Shown: positions 17,150 through 26,097, counted from the stretch's first letter. The stretch is 64,000 nucleotides of DNA from Rossellomorea vietnamensis (GCF_025398035.1 NZ_CP104558.1:310001-374000); one strand, 5' to 3'. Notes: generated from the letters alone by a model not told the origin. Translations and numbers: made by a program.

Positions 17150-18133
17150 GTGAGTAATGAATCATTTTTCACATTACTGAAAAAAGGAAATAGATCTTCG
17201 TTCTTTGCCATGGTGGGAAATGGAATCCTCGCAATCGCAAAGGGGGCGGCATTCTTTATTAGTGGAAGTGGGGCTATGTTTGCCTCTGCCATGCACTCGT
17301 TAGCCGATGCTGTCAATCAGGGGTTTGTGTTTATCGGCAGTGTTCTTTCAGAGAAGAAGCCGACAGAAAAGTTCCCGACAGGTTTTGGAAGAGTGATCAA
17401 TTTATTTTGTATGATTGCGGTCATCGTGGTTTCGGTCATGGCATATGAAACGATTCGTGAGGGATTTCATCTGCTCAAACATCCCGCTGAAGTAAAAGGG
17501 ATATGGATAAATGTATCCGTGTTACTCTTGAACATCCTGATTGATGGAACGATCCTTTTTAAAGTGATGAAGGAAATCAGTCAGGAAGCCCGCGTGGAAA
17601 GCAGGGGAGCCGGGATTGTGACAGGTGCGTTCAAGCATGTAAAGCGGGCAGCGCCACCAACAAGACTTGTGTTTTATGAGGACTTAGTGGCTGTATCAGG
17701 TGCCGTTCTTGCTTTGATAGCGGTCCTTGTTTCTTATTTCTCCCCTTTTCAACTATTGGATGGGATTGTGACCATCATGATCGGATTCCTGATGGTGGGA
17801 GTTGCCTTCAGGGTCGGGTACGACAATATGGTTGGCTTGATAGGGGTTGCTGCACCTAAGGAAGTGGAGGACAGGATTGCTTCTGTCATCTTTGAACATG
17901 AAGCGGTCATCGATATCTTTAAGATGAGGATCACACAGGAAGGCCGCTATTACCATGTTGAATCATATCTTGAATTGAAAAAGGGGTTACCCCTGTCGGA
18001 AGCGGATGACATTAAGTTTGCCATACAGGATCAACTAATAGCAGATCCCGATATAGCTGATGTTACATTAGGAATCATAGAGGACAATGGTATTCAGGAG
18101 TGGAAAGGAACTGATACACCCGAAATGCCTTAA
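17150..18133 (+). CDS. Cation diffusion facilitator (CDF) family transporter
   Basis: 327-residue membrane transporter of the CDF family, which exports divalent metals such as Zn2+, Fe2+ or Mn2+ in exchange for protons. The signature ASAMHSLADAVNQ, with the metal-binding S-x-x-D-x-x-x-Q spacing, lies in the second helix. A second site is near YEDLVAVSGAV, and the C-terminal cytoplasmic domain (about residues 230-320) has the usual alpha-beta fold. The GTG at 17150 has AAGGTGGTGA five bases upstream; TTG starts at 17123 and 17147 are less likely. The metal specificity cannot be read from the sequence. Confidence 0.85.
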   Translation: MSNESFFTLLKKGNRSSFFAMVGNGILAIAKGAAFFISGSGAMFASAMHSLADAVNQGFVFIGSVLSEKKPTEKFPTGFGRVINLFCMIAVIVVSVMAYETIREGFHLLKHPAEVKGIWINVSVLLLNILIDGTILFKVMKEISQEARVESRGAGIVTGAFKHVKRAAPPTRLVFYEDLVAVSGAVLALIAVLVSYFSPFQLLDGIVTIMIGFLMVGVAFRVGYDNMVGLIGVAAPKEVEDRIASVIFEHEAVIDIFKMRITQEGRYYHVESYLELKKGLPLSEADDIKFAIQDQLIADPDIADVTLGIIEDNGIQEWKGTDTPEMP

Positions 18134-18136
18134 TAT

Positions 18137-18163
18137 CATCCGGCTGATGATTTCAGCCGGATG
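18137..18163. terminator. Hairpin between convergent genes
   Basis: CATCCGGCTGA-TGATT-TCAGCCGGATG, a perfect 11-bp stem, but with no T-run on either strand. It probably acts as a weak terminator or 3'-end stabiliser for the CDF and yvbH genes. Confidence 0.5.
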
Positions 18164-18170
18164 ATGCACA

Positions 18171-18785
18171 TCAATTTTGAATGAATTTTTCAAATACAAA
18201 CCCAAAATCTTTAAGAGTTAATTCTTTCTTCTTGTCCGACAGCCAATTGAAGGCATATTGATTGACTTCTTTAAACTGTTCAACAACATTTACTCCATCT
18301 GTCTTTACTTGTCCCAATGTGGAGGATGCGAGTTGAAGACTTTCATTGGCAAATCCGGAATAAATGCTATTGTCAGTAGTGATTTCACCAATTTTAATAA
18401 GGGACTTATAGAGATCTTTCACTTCTGTTAAATGTTTTTTATGAACATCGATGGAGTAGATTTCTGAACCGATCTTAAACTTGATTTCGACATCCAGATC
18501 TACTGTTCCCGCCGTTTCAAGGAGGACATTCGAAAGGTGATACTTGTAATAATCCAAGCGGCGGAGCACCCGTTTCTTGCTTGCTGCACTGGTCCCATCA
18601 AGGTGGATGAGAGCTTTGTTTGTAAAGCAGTATTCATCGGACTTGGATTTGATCAGGAAGTAAATCTTCTCTCCATCTTCATGCATAATGTAATCATCTG
18701 AATCGGCTTTGTCGTAATCCTGCGGCTTTATGACTGTGCCGATATCACTTAAACCTAATACGTCTGAAGCAACTTTTCCAAACAT
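18171..18785 (-). CDS. yvbH: YvbH family PH-domain protein
   Basis: 204-residue cytosolic protein with an N-terminal bacterial pleckstrin-homology domain (about residues 10-125; alternating strands such as IYFLIKSKSDEYCFTNKALIHLDG) and a helical C-terminal YvbH-type extension. The length equals that of B. subtilis YvbH as I recall it. The function is unknown. Proposed phosphoinositide-like binding is not established for this family. AAAGGATTTGAAAGC precedes the ATG. Single gene. Confidence 0.75.
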   Translation of the reverse strand: MFGKVASDVLGLSDIGTVIKPQDYDKADSDDYIMHEDGEKIYFLIKSKSDEYCFTNKALIHLDGTSAASKKRVLRRLDYYKYHLSNVLLETAGTVDLDVEIKFKIGSEIYSIDVHKKHLTEVKDLYKSLIKIGEITTDNSIYSGFANESLQLASSTLGQVKTDGVNVVEQFKEVNQYAFNWLSDKKKELTLKDFGFVFEKFIQN

Positions 18786-18981
18786 GCTTTCAAATCCTTT
18801 CGATTTTGATTGTTTTCTTTCTTACCATAACATAAGACTTCATCAGTATATCATAGATTCATAGAGGGTAAGGGAATTACTGGAAGAGTATGATTGGAAC
18901 GCTTATGGTTTGGGTGTTATGTTCCGTTCATACTATAATAAAGAAAATCATAGAATAGATTATCGTAAAGGGGGGAATAGA

Positions 18982-19599
18982 ATGGACGTGAACGATCTGC
19001 TTATGCGTTTCAAAGGTAGAACACCTAAAGTGTTAGGAAGTGAATCATTTTCTGAGTATGCTATTCTACTTCCTTTGATCGAAGTGAAAGGTGAGATTCA
19101 TGTTCTCTTTGAAGTCCGTTCTTTGAATATGCGGAGACAACCGGGGGAAATCTGCTTTCCGGGTGGAAGAATCGACCAGAGTGACTCTGATGAGAGGGCA
19201 GCTGCTTTAAGGGAGACGTCAGAGGAATTGGGAATACAAGAACATGTCATCTCGGACATATATCCTCTCGATTATATCGTATCCCCATTTGGGACAATCA
19301 TCTATCCTTTTGTAGGGAAGCTGAATATATCATTGGAAGAGTTGCGCCCGAATGCTGCCGAGGTGGAAGAGATATTCACAACCCCGCTCTCTTACATGCG
19401 TGAAAAAGAACCGGAATTGTATAATATCAAATTTAAAATGGAACCGGAAGAGAGTTTCCCATACAAACAAATTCCAGGTGGGGAAAACTACGACTGGCAG
19501 GCAAGGAACATGAAAGAACATTTCTACTACTACCAAGACAAAGTCATCTGGGGACTCACCGCCCGCGTACTCCAACACTTTATAAAACTTACATCATAG
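18982..19599 (+). CDS. Nudix hydrolase, CoA pyrophosphatase type
   Basis: 205-residue Nudix hydrolase. The Nudix box spans residues 61-85 with the catalytic RE (77-78) and EE (81-82). It is preceded by RRQPGEICFPGG, the UPF0035-type signature of enzymes that split coenzyme A to 4'-phosphopantetheine and 3',5'-ADP. The expected role is removal of oxidised or surplus CoA. AAAGGGGGGAATAG before the ATG at 18982 fixes the start; upstream in-frame codons lack a ribosome site. Confidence 0.88.
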   Translation: MDVNDLLMRFKGRTPKVLGSESFSEYAILLPLIEVKGEIHVLFEVRSLNMRRQPGEICFPGGRIDQSDSDERAAALRETSEELGIQEHVISDIYPLDYIVSPFGTIIYPFVGKLNISLEELRPNAAEVEEIFTTPLSYMREKEPELYNIKFKMEPEESFPYKQIPGGENYDWQARNMKEHFYYYQDKVIWGLTARVLQHFIKLTS

Positions 19600-20276
19600 T
19601 CCTTTATAGTCGTTTTAAACAAAAAAAATCAAAAGAAATTCTACATTTACCTGTACGGATTGACATGCGTTTCATTTTCATACTTTTTTCGATAGAACAA
19701 TCTGTCGGAGAAAGTATTTTTGTATGTCAATATGTAGCAAATTGAATGGTTTGTAAATGGTTTGGAGGAGGTAAAGAGAAGTAACAGAAAGACTTGGAAA
19801 AAGGAGAGGGGAATCATTATGATCATTCGTGCTAAATGTTGGAGGATGTTAAGCGTACAGGAAAAATTATTCATCCTGAAAGCAGTATGTAATAAGCATC
19901 TCAAAAAATAGTCCCCGGATAGTATAGCCGATTTGTGCATGCCACAGCTTTTTGTCTTTGGTCCGCTTACACTGGTGGTACGATCAAATCAGGAATATAA
20001 GGTTTGCAAACTGAAGTGCGACATAAAGCAATCCAACCCCATGTAATGTAGAAATTACATGGAGGCCGTTGATCCAGCCACCTTCTTATTCTTTTCTGAT
20101 CATGTTCCTTTAACGGTAAACATGAAATCCCCAAATAATCCAACCAACCCGCGTCATTCTATCCAATCGATAATCCCGTTTTCAAATCCTTACCAAAAAA
20201 CAATAAAATGTTTCTGGTGTATTTTATTGGTCTTTTGGTAAGATATAAGTGCACATACATATAAGGGGGACAACTA
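19600..20276. other. Long intergenic region
   Basis: This 677-bp gap holds one small ORF (19819-19911) with a good ribosome site. It also holds an unpaired-looking SD GGAGGAGG near 19763 with no ORF, and an inverted repeat CATGTAAT (20040-20047) / ATTACATG (20054-20061). No convincing tRNA, riboswitch or terminator was found. It is AT-rich before 19800 and could be decayed coding DNA. Confidence 0.5.
19819..19911 (+). CDS. Possible 30-aa microprotein
   Basis: ORF of 30 residues, MIIRAKCWRMLSVQEKLF at the start and a basic KHLKK end, with two Cys. AAGGAGAGGGG lies eight bases before the ATG, which is a strong ribosome site for this genome and the only reason to call it. No homology is recognised. 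It may be a remnant or a chance ORF in the long spacer between the Nudix gene and the lipoprotein gene. Confidence 0.35.
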   Translation: MIIRAKCWRMLSVQEKLFILKAVCNKHLKK

Positions 20277-20726
20277 GTGAAAGCGTCACAAACAGTCATG
20301 ATAACTGGTCTATTTATTACTATTCTGTTAAGCGGATGCAATCGAAATGCAGCGGACATGGTCGTTGATGGAAGTGTAACGGTAAATGAAGAAGCTGAAA
20401 CACTTACATTTTCCGGAGTGTTGACGGATGAAGCTTTAGAACCGGATACGCCTTTTCGAGCCCGTTTTTTCCTGCAGGGCAAAACAATCAAAAATGCGCT
20501 GGGCACCGACTTGATCTATACGGATGAAGAACTGAAGAGCCGTAAAGAGGGGGAGGATCCTAATGAGTATAAAGTAGAAAAAACAGTAGAAATCAAAAAG
20601 ATTGAAGAGATCGATAAGGTCATAAGCGAGATTAAAGACGAAGATAAAGAATCTGTCACCATCGAAATCGTAAATGATAATGGCCGCATTGATGACAAGG
20701 TTCTTCATGACATAGAAAAGGAGTAG
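20277..20726 (+). CDS. Lipoprotein, unknown function (149 aa)
   Basis: 149-residue lipoprotein. The signal ends with lipobox LLSGC (Cys21), so it is anchored on the outer face of the membrane. The mature part begins with a beta-rich segment (SVTVNEEAETLTFSGVL) and ends in a very acidic/lysine-rich stretch with repeated KIEEIDK and EIKDED patterns. No domain is recognised. GTG start, with AAGGGGGACAACTA upstream. A terminator overlaps the stop. Confidence 0.75.
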   Translation: MKASQTVMITGLFITILLSGCNRNAADMVVDGSVTVNEEAETLTFSGVLTDEALEPDTPFRARFFLQGKTIKNALGTDLIYTDEELKSRKEGEDPNEYKVEKTVEIKKIEEIDKVISEIKDEDKESVTIEIVNDNGRIDDKVLHDIEKE

Positions 20727-20750
20727 GGAGATTCAGCCCTCTCCTTTTTT
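20716..20750. terminator. Bidirectional terminator
   Basis: AGGAG-T-AGGG / CCCT-CTCCT stem with loop around AGATTCAG, followed by TTTTTT on the plus strand. The complement also ends in TTTC for the convergent DUF2164 gene. Confidence 0.75.
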
Positions 20751-20761
20751 ATCTAAGTGGC

Positions 20762-21013
20762 TTATTTGGGATTCACCGGCCTTTTTAATGCATAAAGATC
20801 ATCTTCAAGTAGAAGCATTTTATCCATCAGTACGTCTTTGGAATCCATCACTCCCTTATTATATAGGAAGGGACCGATTTCTTTCATAAAGAAGTCAAAC
20901 CAATTTTCAGCTCCTAAATCCCCGATTTCATCCCCTGTTTGTTCATAGTAAAAGCTCTGGATCCTCCCAATCATCTCATCCTTCTGCTCTTTAGGTATCT
21001 TTGTAAACATCAT
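20762..21013 (-). CDS. DUF2164 family protein
   Basis: 83-residue protein matching the small DUF2164 family by its KEQKDEMIGRIQSFYYEQTGDEIGDL start and the ENWFDFFMKEIGPFLYNKGVMDS core. The family is conserved in Firmicutes and proteobacteria without a known function. Start ATG(ATG) follows GGAGGGGTACTC. It lies alone between convergent and divergent neighbours. Confidence 0.75.
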   Translation of the reverse strand: MMFTKIPKEQKDEMIGRIQSFYYEQTGDEIGDLGAENWFDFFMKEIGPFLYNKGVMDSKDVLMDKMLLLEDDLYALKRPVNPK

Positions 21014-21179
21014 GAGTACCCCTCCAGTTTTGTTTCTTCCATCGTAACATAAGAGATCCTATCAGAGAGAGGTGTAAAGAAATTCATCGTCCAAAGAGGT
21101 GTGGAATTTTCTCGGAAAATAAAGGGGATTTCCAAACAGTAGCCAATATAGTAAGAGAAGACTGTAAGGGGGACTTTAA

Positions 21180-21734
21180 ATGGAAATGAACTCAATCTAC
21201 TTAATCAAAGAAAAAAACGGAATGAAAAAGGACTATTCGCTCCTTCTTTCCATGATGGACTACGCAAGATTGACCACCATTCAGGAAGTGGAAAATTTGC
21301 CGGTTGAAATGCTTGATTATCGTTGTCACGATGAAGCGAATTCCATTGGGATGTTGCTTGCTCATTTTGATGCAGTAGAAAAGATTTATCAGGCATTGAC
21401 ATTCGAACAACTGACGGATGATGAAATCGAAGCATATGCGACGGATTTGGAACCAGCACTAAGTTTAGGCAGCAAGGCAGCCGAAAGGATTAAAGGGAAT
21501 TCTGTGGAGTACTACCTGGAAAACCTACAACGCACAAGAAAGGCCACAATCGAGCAATTTAAGAAACTGGACGAAGCATGGCTTTATGAAGAGACAGATT
21601 GGTGGTACGGGGAAAAAGGGAATAACTTCTTTAAATGGTTTCACGTTTTTGAAGACGAAATCAATCATAGAGGTCAAATAAGAATGATCAAGAAGTTATA
21701 TGTAAAAGAAAATCAACCTACGACAGTAGAGTAG
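21180..21734 (+). CDS. DinB/DUF664 family protein
   Basis: 184-residue four-helix-bundle protein of the DinB superfamily. Candidate metal ligands are His62 in LLAHFDAVEKIY and the later HVFEDEINHRGQI motif. Relatives include thiol S-transferases for bacillithiol or mycothiol, and DNA-damage-induced B. subtilis DinB, but the role here is not known. AAGGGGGACTTTAA precedes the ATG. A later in-frame ATG (MKKDYS) is possible but has a poorer ribosome site. Confidence 0.75.
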   Translation: MEMNSIYLIKEKNGMKKDYSLLLSMMDYARLTTIQEVENLPVEMLDYRCHDEANSIGMLLAHFDAVEKIYQALTFEQLTDDEIEAYATDLEPALSLGSKAAERIKGNSVEYYLENLQRTRKATIEQFKKLDEAWLYEETDWWYGEKGNNFFKWFHVFEDEINHRGQIRMIKKLYVKENQPTTVE

Positions 21735-21772
21735 GTTAGACTATATTTTTTACAATAAGACCCATTCCCGCC

Positions 21773-21801
21773 TTGAGTTTTGGAGGGGAATCTGTTATAG
21801 T
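21773..21801 (+). promoter_or_regulatory. Sigma-A promoter of csp
   Basis: TTGAGT (21773-21778) and TATAGT (21796-21801) with a 17-bp spacer. Transcription from about 21808 would give a 5' UTR of about 110 nt, as is typical for cold-shock genes. Confidence 0.65.
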
Positions 21802-21919
21802 AAAGATAATTATTTTTGTTCGATTAATATACATGATTGAAAAACATTCGTCTTGAATTTTAATCAGAGCAGGAATATAAATATTTTTACGTGCAACTGC
21901 ACTAGGAGGTACATGTTTT

Positions 21920-22117
21920 ATGTTACAAGGTAAAGTTAAATGGTTTAACGCTGAAAAAGGTTTCGGTTTCATCGAAGTTGAAGGTCAAGACGATGTTTTT
22001 GTTCACTTCTCCGCTATCCAAGGTGAAGGATACAAATCATTAGAAGAAGGTCAAGACGTTACATTTGAAATCGTTGAAGGCGCTCGTGGACCACAAGCGG
22101 CAAACGTTCAAAAGTAA
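21920..22117 (+). CDS. csp: Cold-shock protein (CspA/CspB family)
   Basis: 65-residue single cold-shock domain that binds single-stranded RNA/DNA and acts as an RNA chaperone. RNP1 is KGFGFI (13-18) and RNP2 is DVFVHF (25-30); the aromatic residues are intact. AGGAGGTACATGTTTT leads to the ATG. A long leader of about 110 nt probably gives temperature-dependent translation. A strong terminator follows the stop by 17 bp. Confidence 0.96.
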   Translation: MLQGKVKWFNAEKGFGFIEVEGQDDVFVHFSAIQGEGYKSLEEGQDVTFEIVEGARGPQAANVQK

Positions 22118-22134
22118 TTCAACCGTATAATTTC

Positions 22135-22171
22135 AAGCAGGGTACGTCAGCTGACGTGCCCTGCTTTTTTG
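22135..22171 (+). terminator. Terminator of csp
   Basis: AAGCAGGG-TACGTCAG / CTGACGT-GCCCTGCTT, nearly perfect, followed by TTTTTTG. Confidence 0.92.
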
Positions 22172-22255
22172 CTCTAGAGAGAAGTCGATGTGGACAATCA
22201 GGTAGAAAGTTCTATAATGAAATAGACTGTATTACATTGTTTATGGAGGATGATC

Positions 22256-23779
22256 GTGTTGGTGGCAAAAGAAAGTAATATGAAACTGGCACTTGCCGGC
22301 TTATTGTTGGGTATACTTATGTCAGCCATGGATAACACCATTGTAGCAACGGCATTGGGATCCATCGTGTCAGATCTGGGTGGGCTGGACAAGTTTGTAT
22401 GGGTCACAAGCGCCTACATGGTAGCGGTCATGGCGGGGATGCCGATTTTCGGTAAGCTGTCTGACATGTATGGCAGAAAGAGATTTTACATATTCGGTCT
22501 TTCCATATTTTTGATTGGTTCCGCCCTGTGTGGGATTGCGCAGGATATCGTCCAATTAAGTATATTCCGGGCCATTCAAGGAATTGGCGGTGGAGCTTTG
22601 CTGCCAATCGCCTTTACCATTGTGTTTGATTTATTCCCACCTGAAAAACGTGGGAAGATGACAGGACTCCTTGGTGCAGTATTCGGATCCGCCTCAGTAT
22701 TCGGTCCGCTGATTGGGGCGTTTTTAACGGATCATTTAAGTTGGCATTGGATCTTCTACGTCAATGTACCAATCGGTCTCCTATCACTCTTCTTTATTAC
22801 AACGACGTATAAAGAATCCCCGCAACGATCAGATCAACGAATTGATTGGGGAGGAGCGATAACCCTGGTGATAGCGGTTGTCAGTCTCATGTTTGCACTG
22901 GAATTCGGCGGAAAGGAATTCCCTTGGGAGTCGTGGCAAATCATTGGATTGTTTGCATCCTTCTTCCTTTTCTTTATGGGTTTCTTATGGATCGAACGAA
23001 AAGCTTCCGAGCCGATTATTTCATTTTGGATGTTTAAAAGTCCACTGTTTGCTTCTGCACAAGCCCTCGCTTTTCTTTATGGGGCTGCGTTCATTATCTT
23101 GACCATACTGATTCCGATCTTTGTTCAGGCAGTGTATGGTGGATCTGCGACAAACGCCGGATTGATTTTGACTCCATTGATGCTCGGCTCAGTAGCTGGC
23201 AGTGCCGTTGCAGGCATCCGGATGACGAAAACAAGTTATCGCAATATTATGTGGGTTTCCATCATTTCCTTTATCGCAGGCATGATATTACTTGCGACGA
23301 TGGGGCCCGATACGAGCAGATGGTTGTTGACGCTCTATATGGTCATAAGTGGATTTGGTGTAGGTTTTTCATTTTCGTTACTGCCTAACGCCACGATCCA
23401 TAAACTTGATCCGAGGTATAGAGGGTCTGCAAACTCGACAAACGCCTTTTTCCGTTCACTGGGGATGACCATCGGAATAACGGTCTATGGGACGCTGCAA
23501 ACAAAACTCTTTGCCTCTAATCTTGAAGATGCCTTCAAGGGGCAAGAAGCTGGAGGGGGCTTCCAAGGTGATCCAAGAAGTATTTTCGAACCTGAAATGC
23601 GTGAAAAGATCCCGGATTTTGTTCTTACTAAAATCACGGACGCCATGTCGGATTCCATTACAACCACTTTTGCCTATGCATTGATCCCCCTTGGGATTGC
23701 ATTGGTGTTTGTATTCCTCATGGGGAAATCGAGACTTGAAGTTACAACCGGCTCTTCCTCTGAAAAAATGAAAGAATAG
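22256..23779 (+). CDS. MFS multidrug transporter, DHA2 (14-helix) family
   Basis: 507-residue drug:H+ antiporter of the EmrB/QacA group with about 14 hydrophobic helices. Motif D1 is near the first helix (LGILMSAMDNTIVATALG), motif A is GKLSDMYGRKRFY, and antiporter motif C is around GLLGAVFGSASVFGPLIGAF. The GTG at 22256 has GGAGG six bases upstream; ATG at 22250 and later GTG/TTG codons are alternatives. No regulator gene is adjacent. The substrate range is unknown. Confidence 0.87.
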   Translation: MLVAKESNMKLALAGLLLGILMSAMDNTIVATALGSIVSDLGGLDKFVWVTSAYMVAVMAGMPIFGKLSDMYGRKRFYIFGLSIFLIGSALCGIAQDIVQLSIFRAIQGIGGGALLPIAFTIVFDLFPPEKRGKMTGLLGAVFGSASVFGPLIGAFLTDHLSWHWIFYVNVPIGLLSLFFITTTYKESPQRSDQRIDWGGAITLVIAVVSLMFALEFGGKEFPWESWQIIGLFASFFLFFMGFLWIERKASEPIISFWMFKSPLFASAQALAFLYGAAFIILTILIPIFVQAVYGGSATNAGLILTPLMLGSVAGSAVAGIRMTKTSYRNIMWVSIISFIAGMILLATMGPDTSRWLLTLYMVISGFGVGFSFSLLPNATIHKLDPRYRGSANSTNAFFRSLGMTIGITVYGTLQTKLFASNLEDAFKGQEAGGGFQGDPRSIFEPEMREKIPDFVLTKITDAMSDSITTTFAYALIPLGIALVFVFLMGKSRLEVTTGSSSEKMKE

Positions 23780-23864
23780 AAGAAATACCCATTTATCCCT
23801 GGTCATTGTTCAGCAAATCATGTACAACATCAGGGATTGATATATTGCATTGGAGTGTTTGATT

Positions 23865-24086
23865 TTGTGGAAAAATGCTAAGAAATTTTTTATTTTTATA
23901 GGGGTATTCCTCGGGATAAGTCTCTTATTGAGTATCATAACCGGTCTGATCATCACCTATATGTACGATGGTACCGGTTATAAGGGGTCTCCCGTGATTG
24001 GGACGATGATAAATGGTGCTTCAGCTGTCATTGCCGTATTGGTCGCCTATAAACCGTTCAAAAAAAGCGGGACACATAAAAGATAG
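23865..24086 (+). CDS. Small membrane protein (73 aa), unknown
   Basis: 73 residues with two hydrophobic helices (KFFIFIGVFLGISLLLSIITG and VIGTMINGASAVIAVLVAY) joined by a short outside loop, and a basic C-terminus. The TTG at 23865 follows GGAG by nine bases; an upstream TTG at 23850 would add five residues. No family is recognised. It lies 85 nt after the MFS pump with no terminator between, so it could be co-transcribed. Confidence 0.55.
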   Translation: MWKNAKKFFIFIGVFLGISLLLSIITGLIITYMYDGTGYKGSPVIGTMINGASAVIAVLVAYKPFKKSGTHKR

Positions 24087-24110
24087 CAAACGTTTTTAGA
24101 ACGAATGATA

Positions 24111-24139
24111 AACCTTCCCATATTGGGGAGGTTTTTTAT
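24111..24139 (+). terminator. Terminator of MFS/small membrane gene unit
   Basis: AACCTTCCC-ATATT-GGGGAGGTT followed by TTTTT. Confidence 0.88.
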
Positions 24140-24164
24140 GTTTACTCTATTTCAGTATTGATAC

Positions 24165-24197
24165 ATAAGGAAAGAGACCAGTCATGTGACTGATCTC
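24165..24197 (-). terminator. Terminator of gamma-SASP-like gene
   Basis: On the minus strand GAGATCAGTCA / TGACTGGTCTC is followed by TTTCCTT. It lies about 35 bp after the stop of the 24232-24354 gene. Confidence 0.7.
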
Positions 24198-24231
24198 CCT
24201 TTAAGTATCGGATTTTTGATCCTATGTTAGA

Positions 24232-24354
24232 TTATTTATTTTGTTGGTTTTGTTGTTTAGCAGCTTTTTTAGCTCTTTCAGAAGCGTTTTGCTCTTGAGC
24301 AAATTCTGCTTCATTTTTTTGTTGTTGCGGCTTTTTGTTATTGTTGTTCGTCAT
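24232..24354 (-). CDS. Gamma-type SASP-like short peptide (40 aa)
   Basis: 40-residue peptide made mainly of Asn, Gln, Lys, Ala and Glu. It has the pattern N-terminal NNNNKKPQQQ, centre EAEFAQEQNASERAKKAAKQQNQQ, and no hydrophobic region. The EFA..QN...KKA..QNQQ order is like one repeat of the gamma-type small acid-soluble spore protein SspE, an amino-acid store in spores. A full SspE has two repeats and is longer, so this is either a short relative or a different Gln/Asn-rich spore peptide. AAGGAGGTGATTACG stands before the ATG, a near-perfect ribosome site. Confidence 0.65.
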   Translation of the reverse strand: MTNNNNKKPQQQKNEAEFAQEQNASERAKKAAKQQNQQNK

Positions 24355-24552
24355 CGTAATCACCTCCTTCTACATTAATTTGCCCGGTTTTGAAAAAAAG
24401 ATACTCGAAATATCATTTTTTACAATTCTCTTCAGACTCCGTTTCCAGTTACTTACTAGTTTAGCTCTTTTTAAAAGAGGGTAACACTAAGTTCATGCCT
24501 TTATTATTATTTACATAAGTATGAGACACAATGGATCTGAGGGGGAAGCAAG

Positions 24553-26055
24553 TTGAAAAATTTTACACCAATGTTTTGGATCGCAATTTCGATCGGAGTG
24601 ATCTTTGTTTTATGGGGAGTCCTTTTTCCTCAAATGCTGATCGATGTCATGACAAATACTCAAGGGGTTCTCCTTGATAAATTCGGCTGGTTTTATCAAT
24701 TTTCAGCCACATTCTTTTTTATCATCGCCATCTTCTTTGCCCTGAGTAAGTATGGAAAGATTCGCTTGGGGAAAGACACGGATAGACCTGAATACTCTAC
24801 ATTGACCTGGTTTGCCATGTTGTTCAGTGCAGGAATGGGAATCGGCCAGCTTTTTTACGGGGTGTCTGAACCTGTATCACATTATGCCACTCCTCCTTTT
24901 GGAAAAGGAGGGACCATTGAATCAGCCAAGGTCGGGTTACGGTATACATATCTTCATTGGGGATTCCATGCCTGGGCCATATATGCCGTGGTGGCACTGG
25001 CACTGGCCTATTATAAGTTCAGGAAGGGAATGCCTGGACTTATGAGCGCCACGCTTTATCCGGTCATCGGCGATAGAGCGAAAGGTCCAATCGGTTACAT
25101 CGTGGATATTATCGCTGTATTTGCCACCATTTTCGGAGTTGCCATTTCACTTGGAATAGGAGCCCAACAAATCAATAGTGGACTCCACTATCTCATGGAT
25201 GTTCCGATTAATTTCAGCATTCAGCTGATCATCATGGGGATTGCTACGGTCCTTTACATTACATCTGCTTCTACAGGCTTATCCAAAGGAATAAAATATT
25301 TGAGTAATGCCAATATGGTTCTTGCGGTCTTGTTATTCATTTTATTCCTTATCGTAGGACCTTCACAATTTGTTCTGGAATTATTTTTGACAACGTTTGG
25401 AAGCTATGTTCAGAACCTGCCGAGTATGGGGTTGCGTTTTTCACCATTTAATGTAGAAAATAACCAGTGGGTGAAGGACTGGACGATTTTTTATTGGGCA
25501 TGGTGGATATCATGGACACCTTTTGTGGGAACATTCATTGCCAGGGTGTCAAAAGGCAGGACTGTCCGTGAATTCATTATTGCCGTCATCATTGTTCCTA
25601 CCATTGTTTGCTCGCTATGGTTTGGGGTATTCGGGGGAACGGGATTGTACTATGACCTTGTCCAGGGAGTGGATGTAGCCGGACAAAGTTTGGAAACGGC
25701 ATTATTTTATGTATTCGATCAGATGCCTTTGAGTGGGGTTTTATCGATCATTTCCCTATTCCTGATCATTACATTCTTTGTTACTTCTGCCGATTCTGCC
25801 ACTTTCGTATTGGGCATGCAAACATCCAATGGCAGTCTGAATCCTCCATTCTTTGTGAAATTCAGCTGGGGGATCATCTTGGCGGCTATCGCTGCCATTA
25901 TAATGGGTACCGGAGGCATCAGTGGGCTTCAGGCAGCCACCATCATTACCGCGCTGCCCCTCGGGATCATCCTGCTAGTCATGACATATGGCTTGCTCAT
26001 TTCATTTCAGAAAGAGATCAGGGTGAAGAATAAAAAGGAAACAGATAGGCATTAA
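24553..26055 (+). CDS. BCCT family betaine/choline/carnitine transporter (OpuD-like)
   Basis: 500-residue sodium-coupled transporter for trimethylammonium osmolytes. About 12 helices are visible. The family core is seen in FSAGMGIGQLFYGVSEP (glycine-rich GMGIG) and in FYWAWWISWTPFVGTFIARVSKGRT, the tryptophan-rich helix and the amphipathic helix that follow in BetP/OpuD. Likely substrate is glycine betaine, an osmoprotectant. TTG start, preceded by GAGGGGGAAGCAAG. Single gene; salt induction is likely from the family but no operator is visible. Confidence 0.9.
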   Translation: MKNFTPMFWIAISIGVIFVLWGVLFPQMLIDVMTNTQGVLLDKFGWFYQFSATFFFIIAIFFALSKYGKIRLGKDTDRPEYSTLTWFAMLFSAGMGIGQLFYGVSEPVSHYATPPFGKGGTIESAKVGLRYTYLHWGFHAWAIYAVVALALAYYKFRKGMPGLMSATLYPVIGDRAKGPIGYIVDIIAVFATIFGVAISLGIGAQQINSGLHYLMDVPINFSIQLIIMGIATVLYITSASTGLSKGIKYLSNANMVLAVLLFILFLIVGPSQFVLELFLTTFGSYVQNLPSMGLRFSPFNVENNQWVKDWTIFYWAWWISWTPFVGTFIARVSKGRTVREFIIAVIIVPTIVCSLWFGVFGGTGLYYDLVQGVDVAGQSLETALFYVFDQMPLSGVLSIISLFLIITFFVTSADSATFVLGMQTSNGSLNPPFFVKFSWGIILAAIAAIIMGTGGISGLQAATIITALPLGIILLVMTYGLLISFQKEIRVKNKKETDRH

Positions 26056-26068
26056 ATAATTAGGTACT

Positions 26069-26097
26069 CACCCCCCTGTCATCTTGATAGGGGGGTG
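26069..26097 (+). terminator. GC-rich hairpin after the BCCT gene
   Basis: CACCCCCCT-GTCATCTTGAT-AGGGGGGTG, a strong 9-bp stem 14 bp after the BCCT stop. There is no T-run, so it may be a Rho-type or 3'-protective structure rather than an intrinsic terminator. Confidence 0.45.

Noticed and set aside
20059-20241. 60-aa ORF in the long spacer
   Set aside because: Low-complexity translation and unconvincing start context; its frame runs into the promoter region of the lipoprotein gene.
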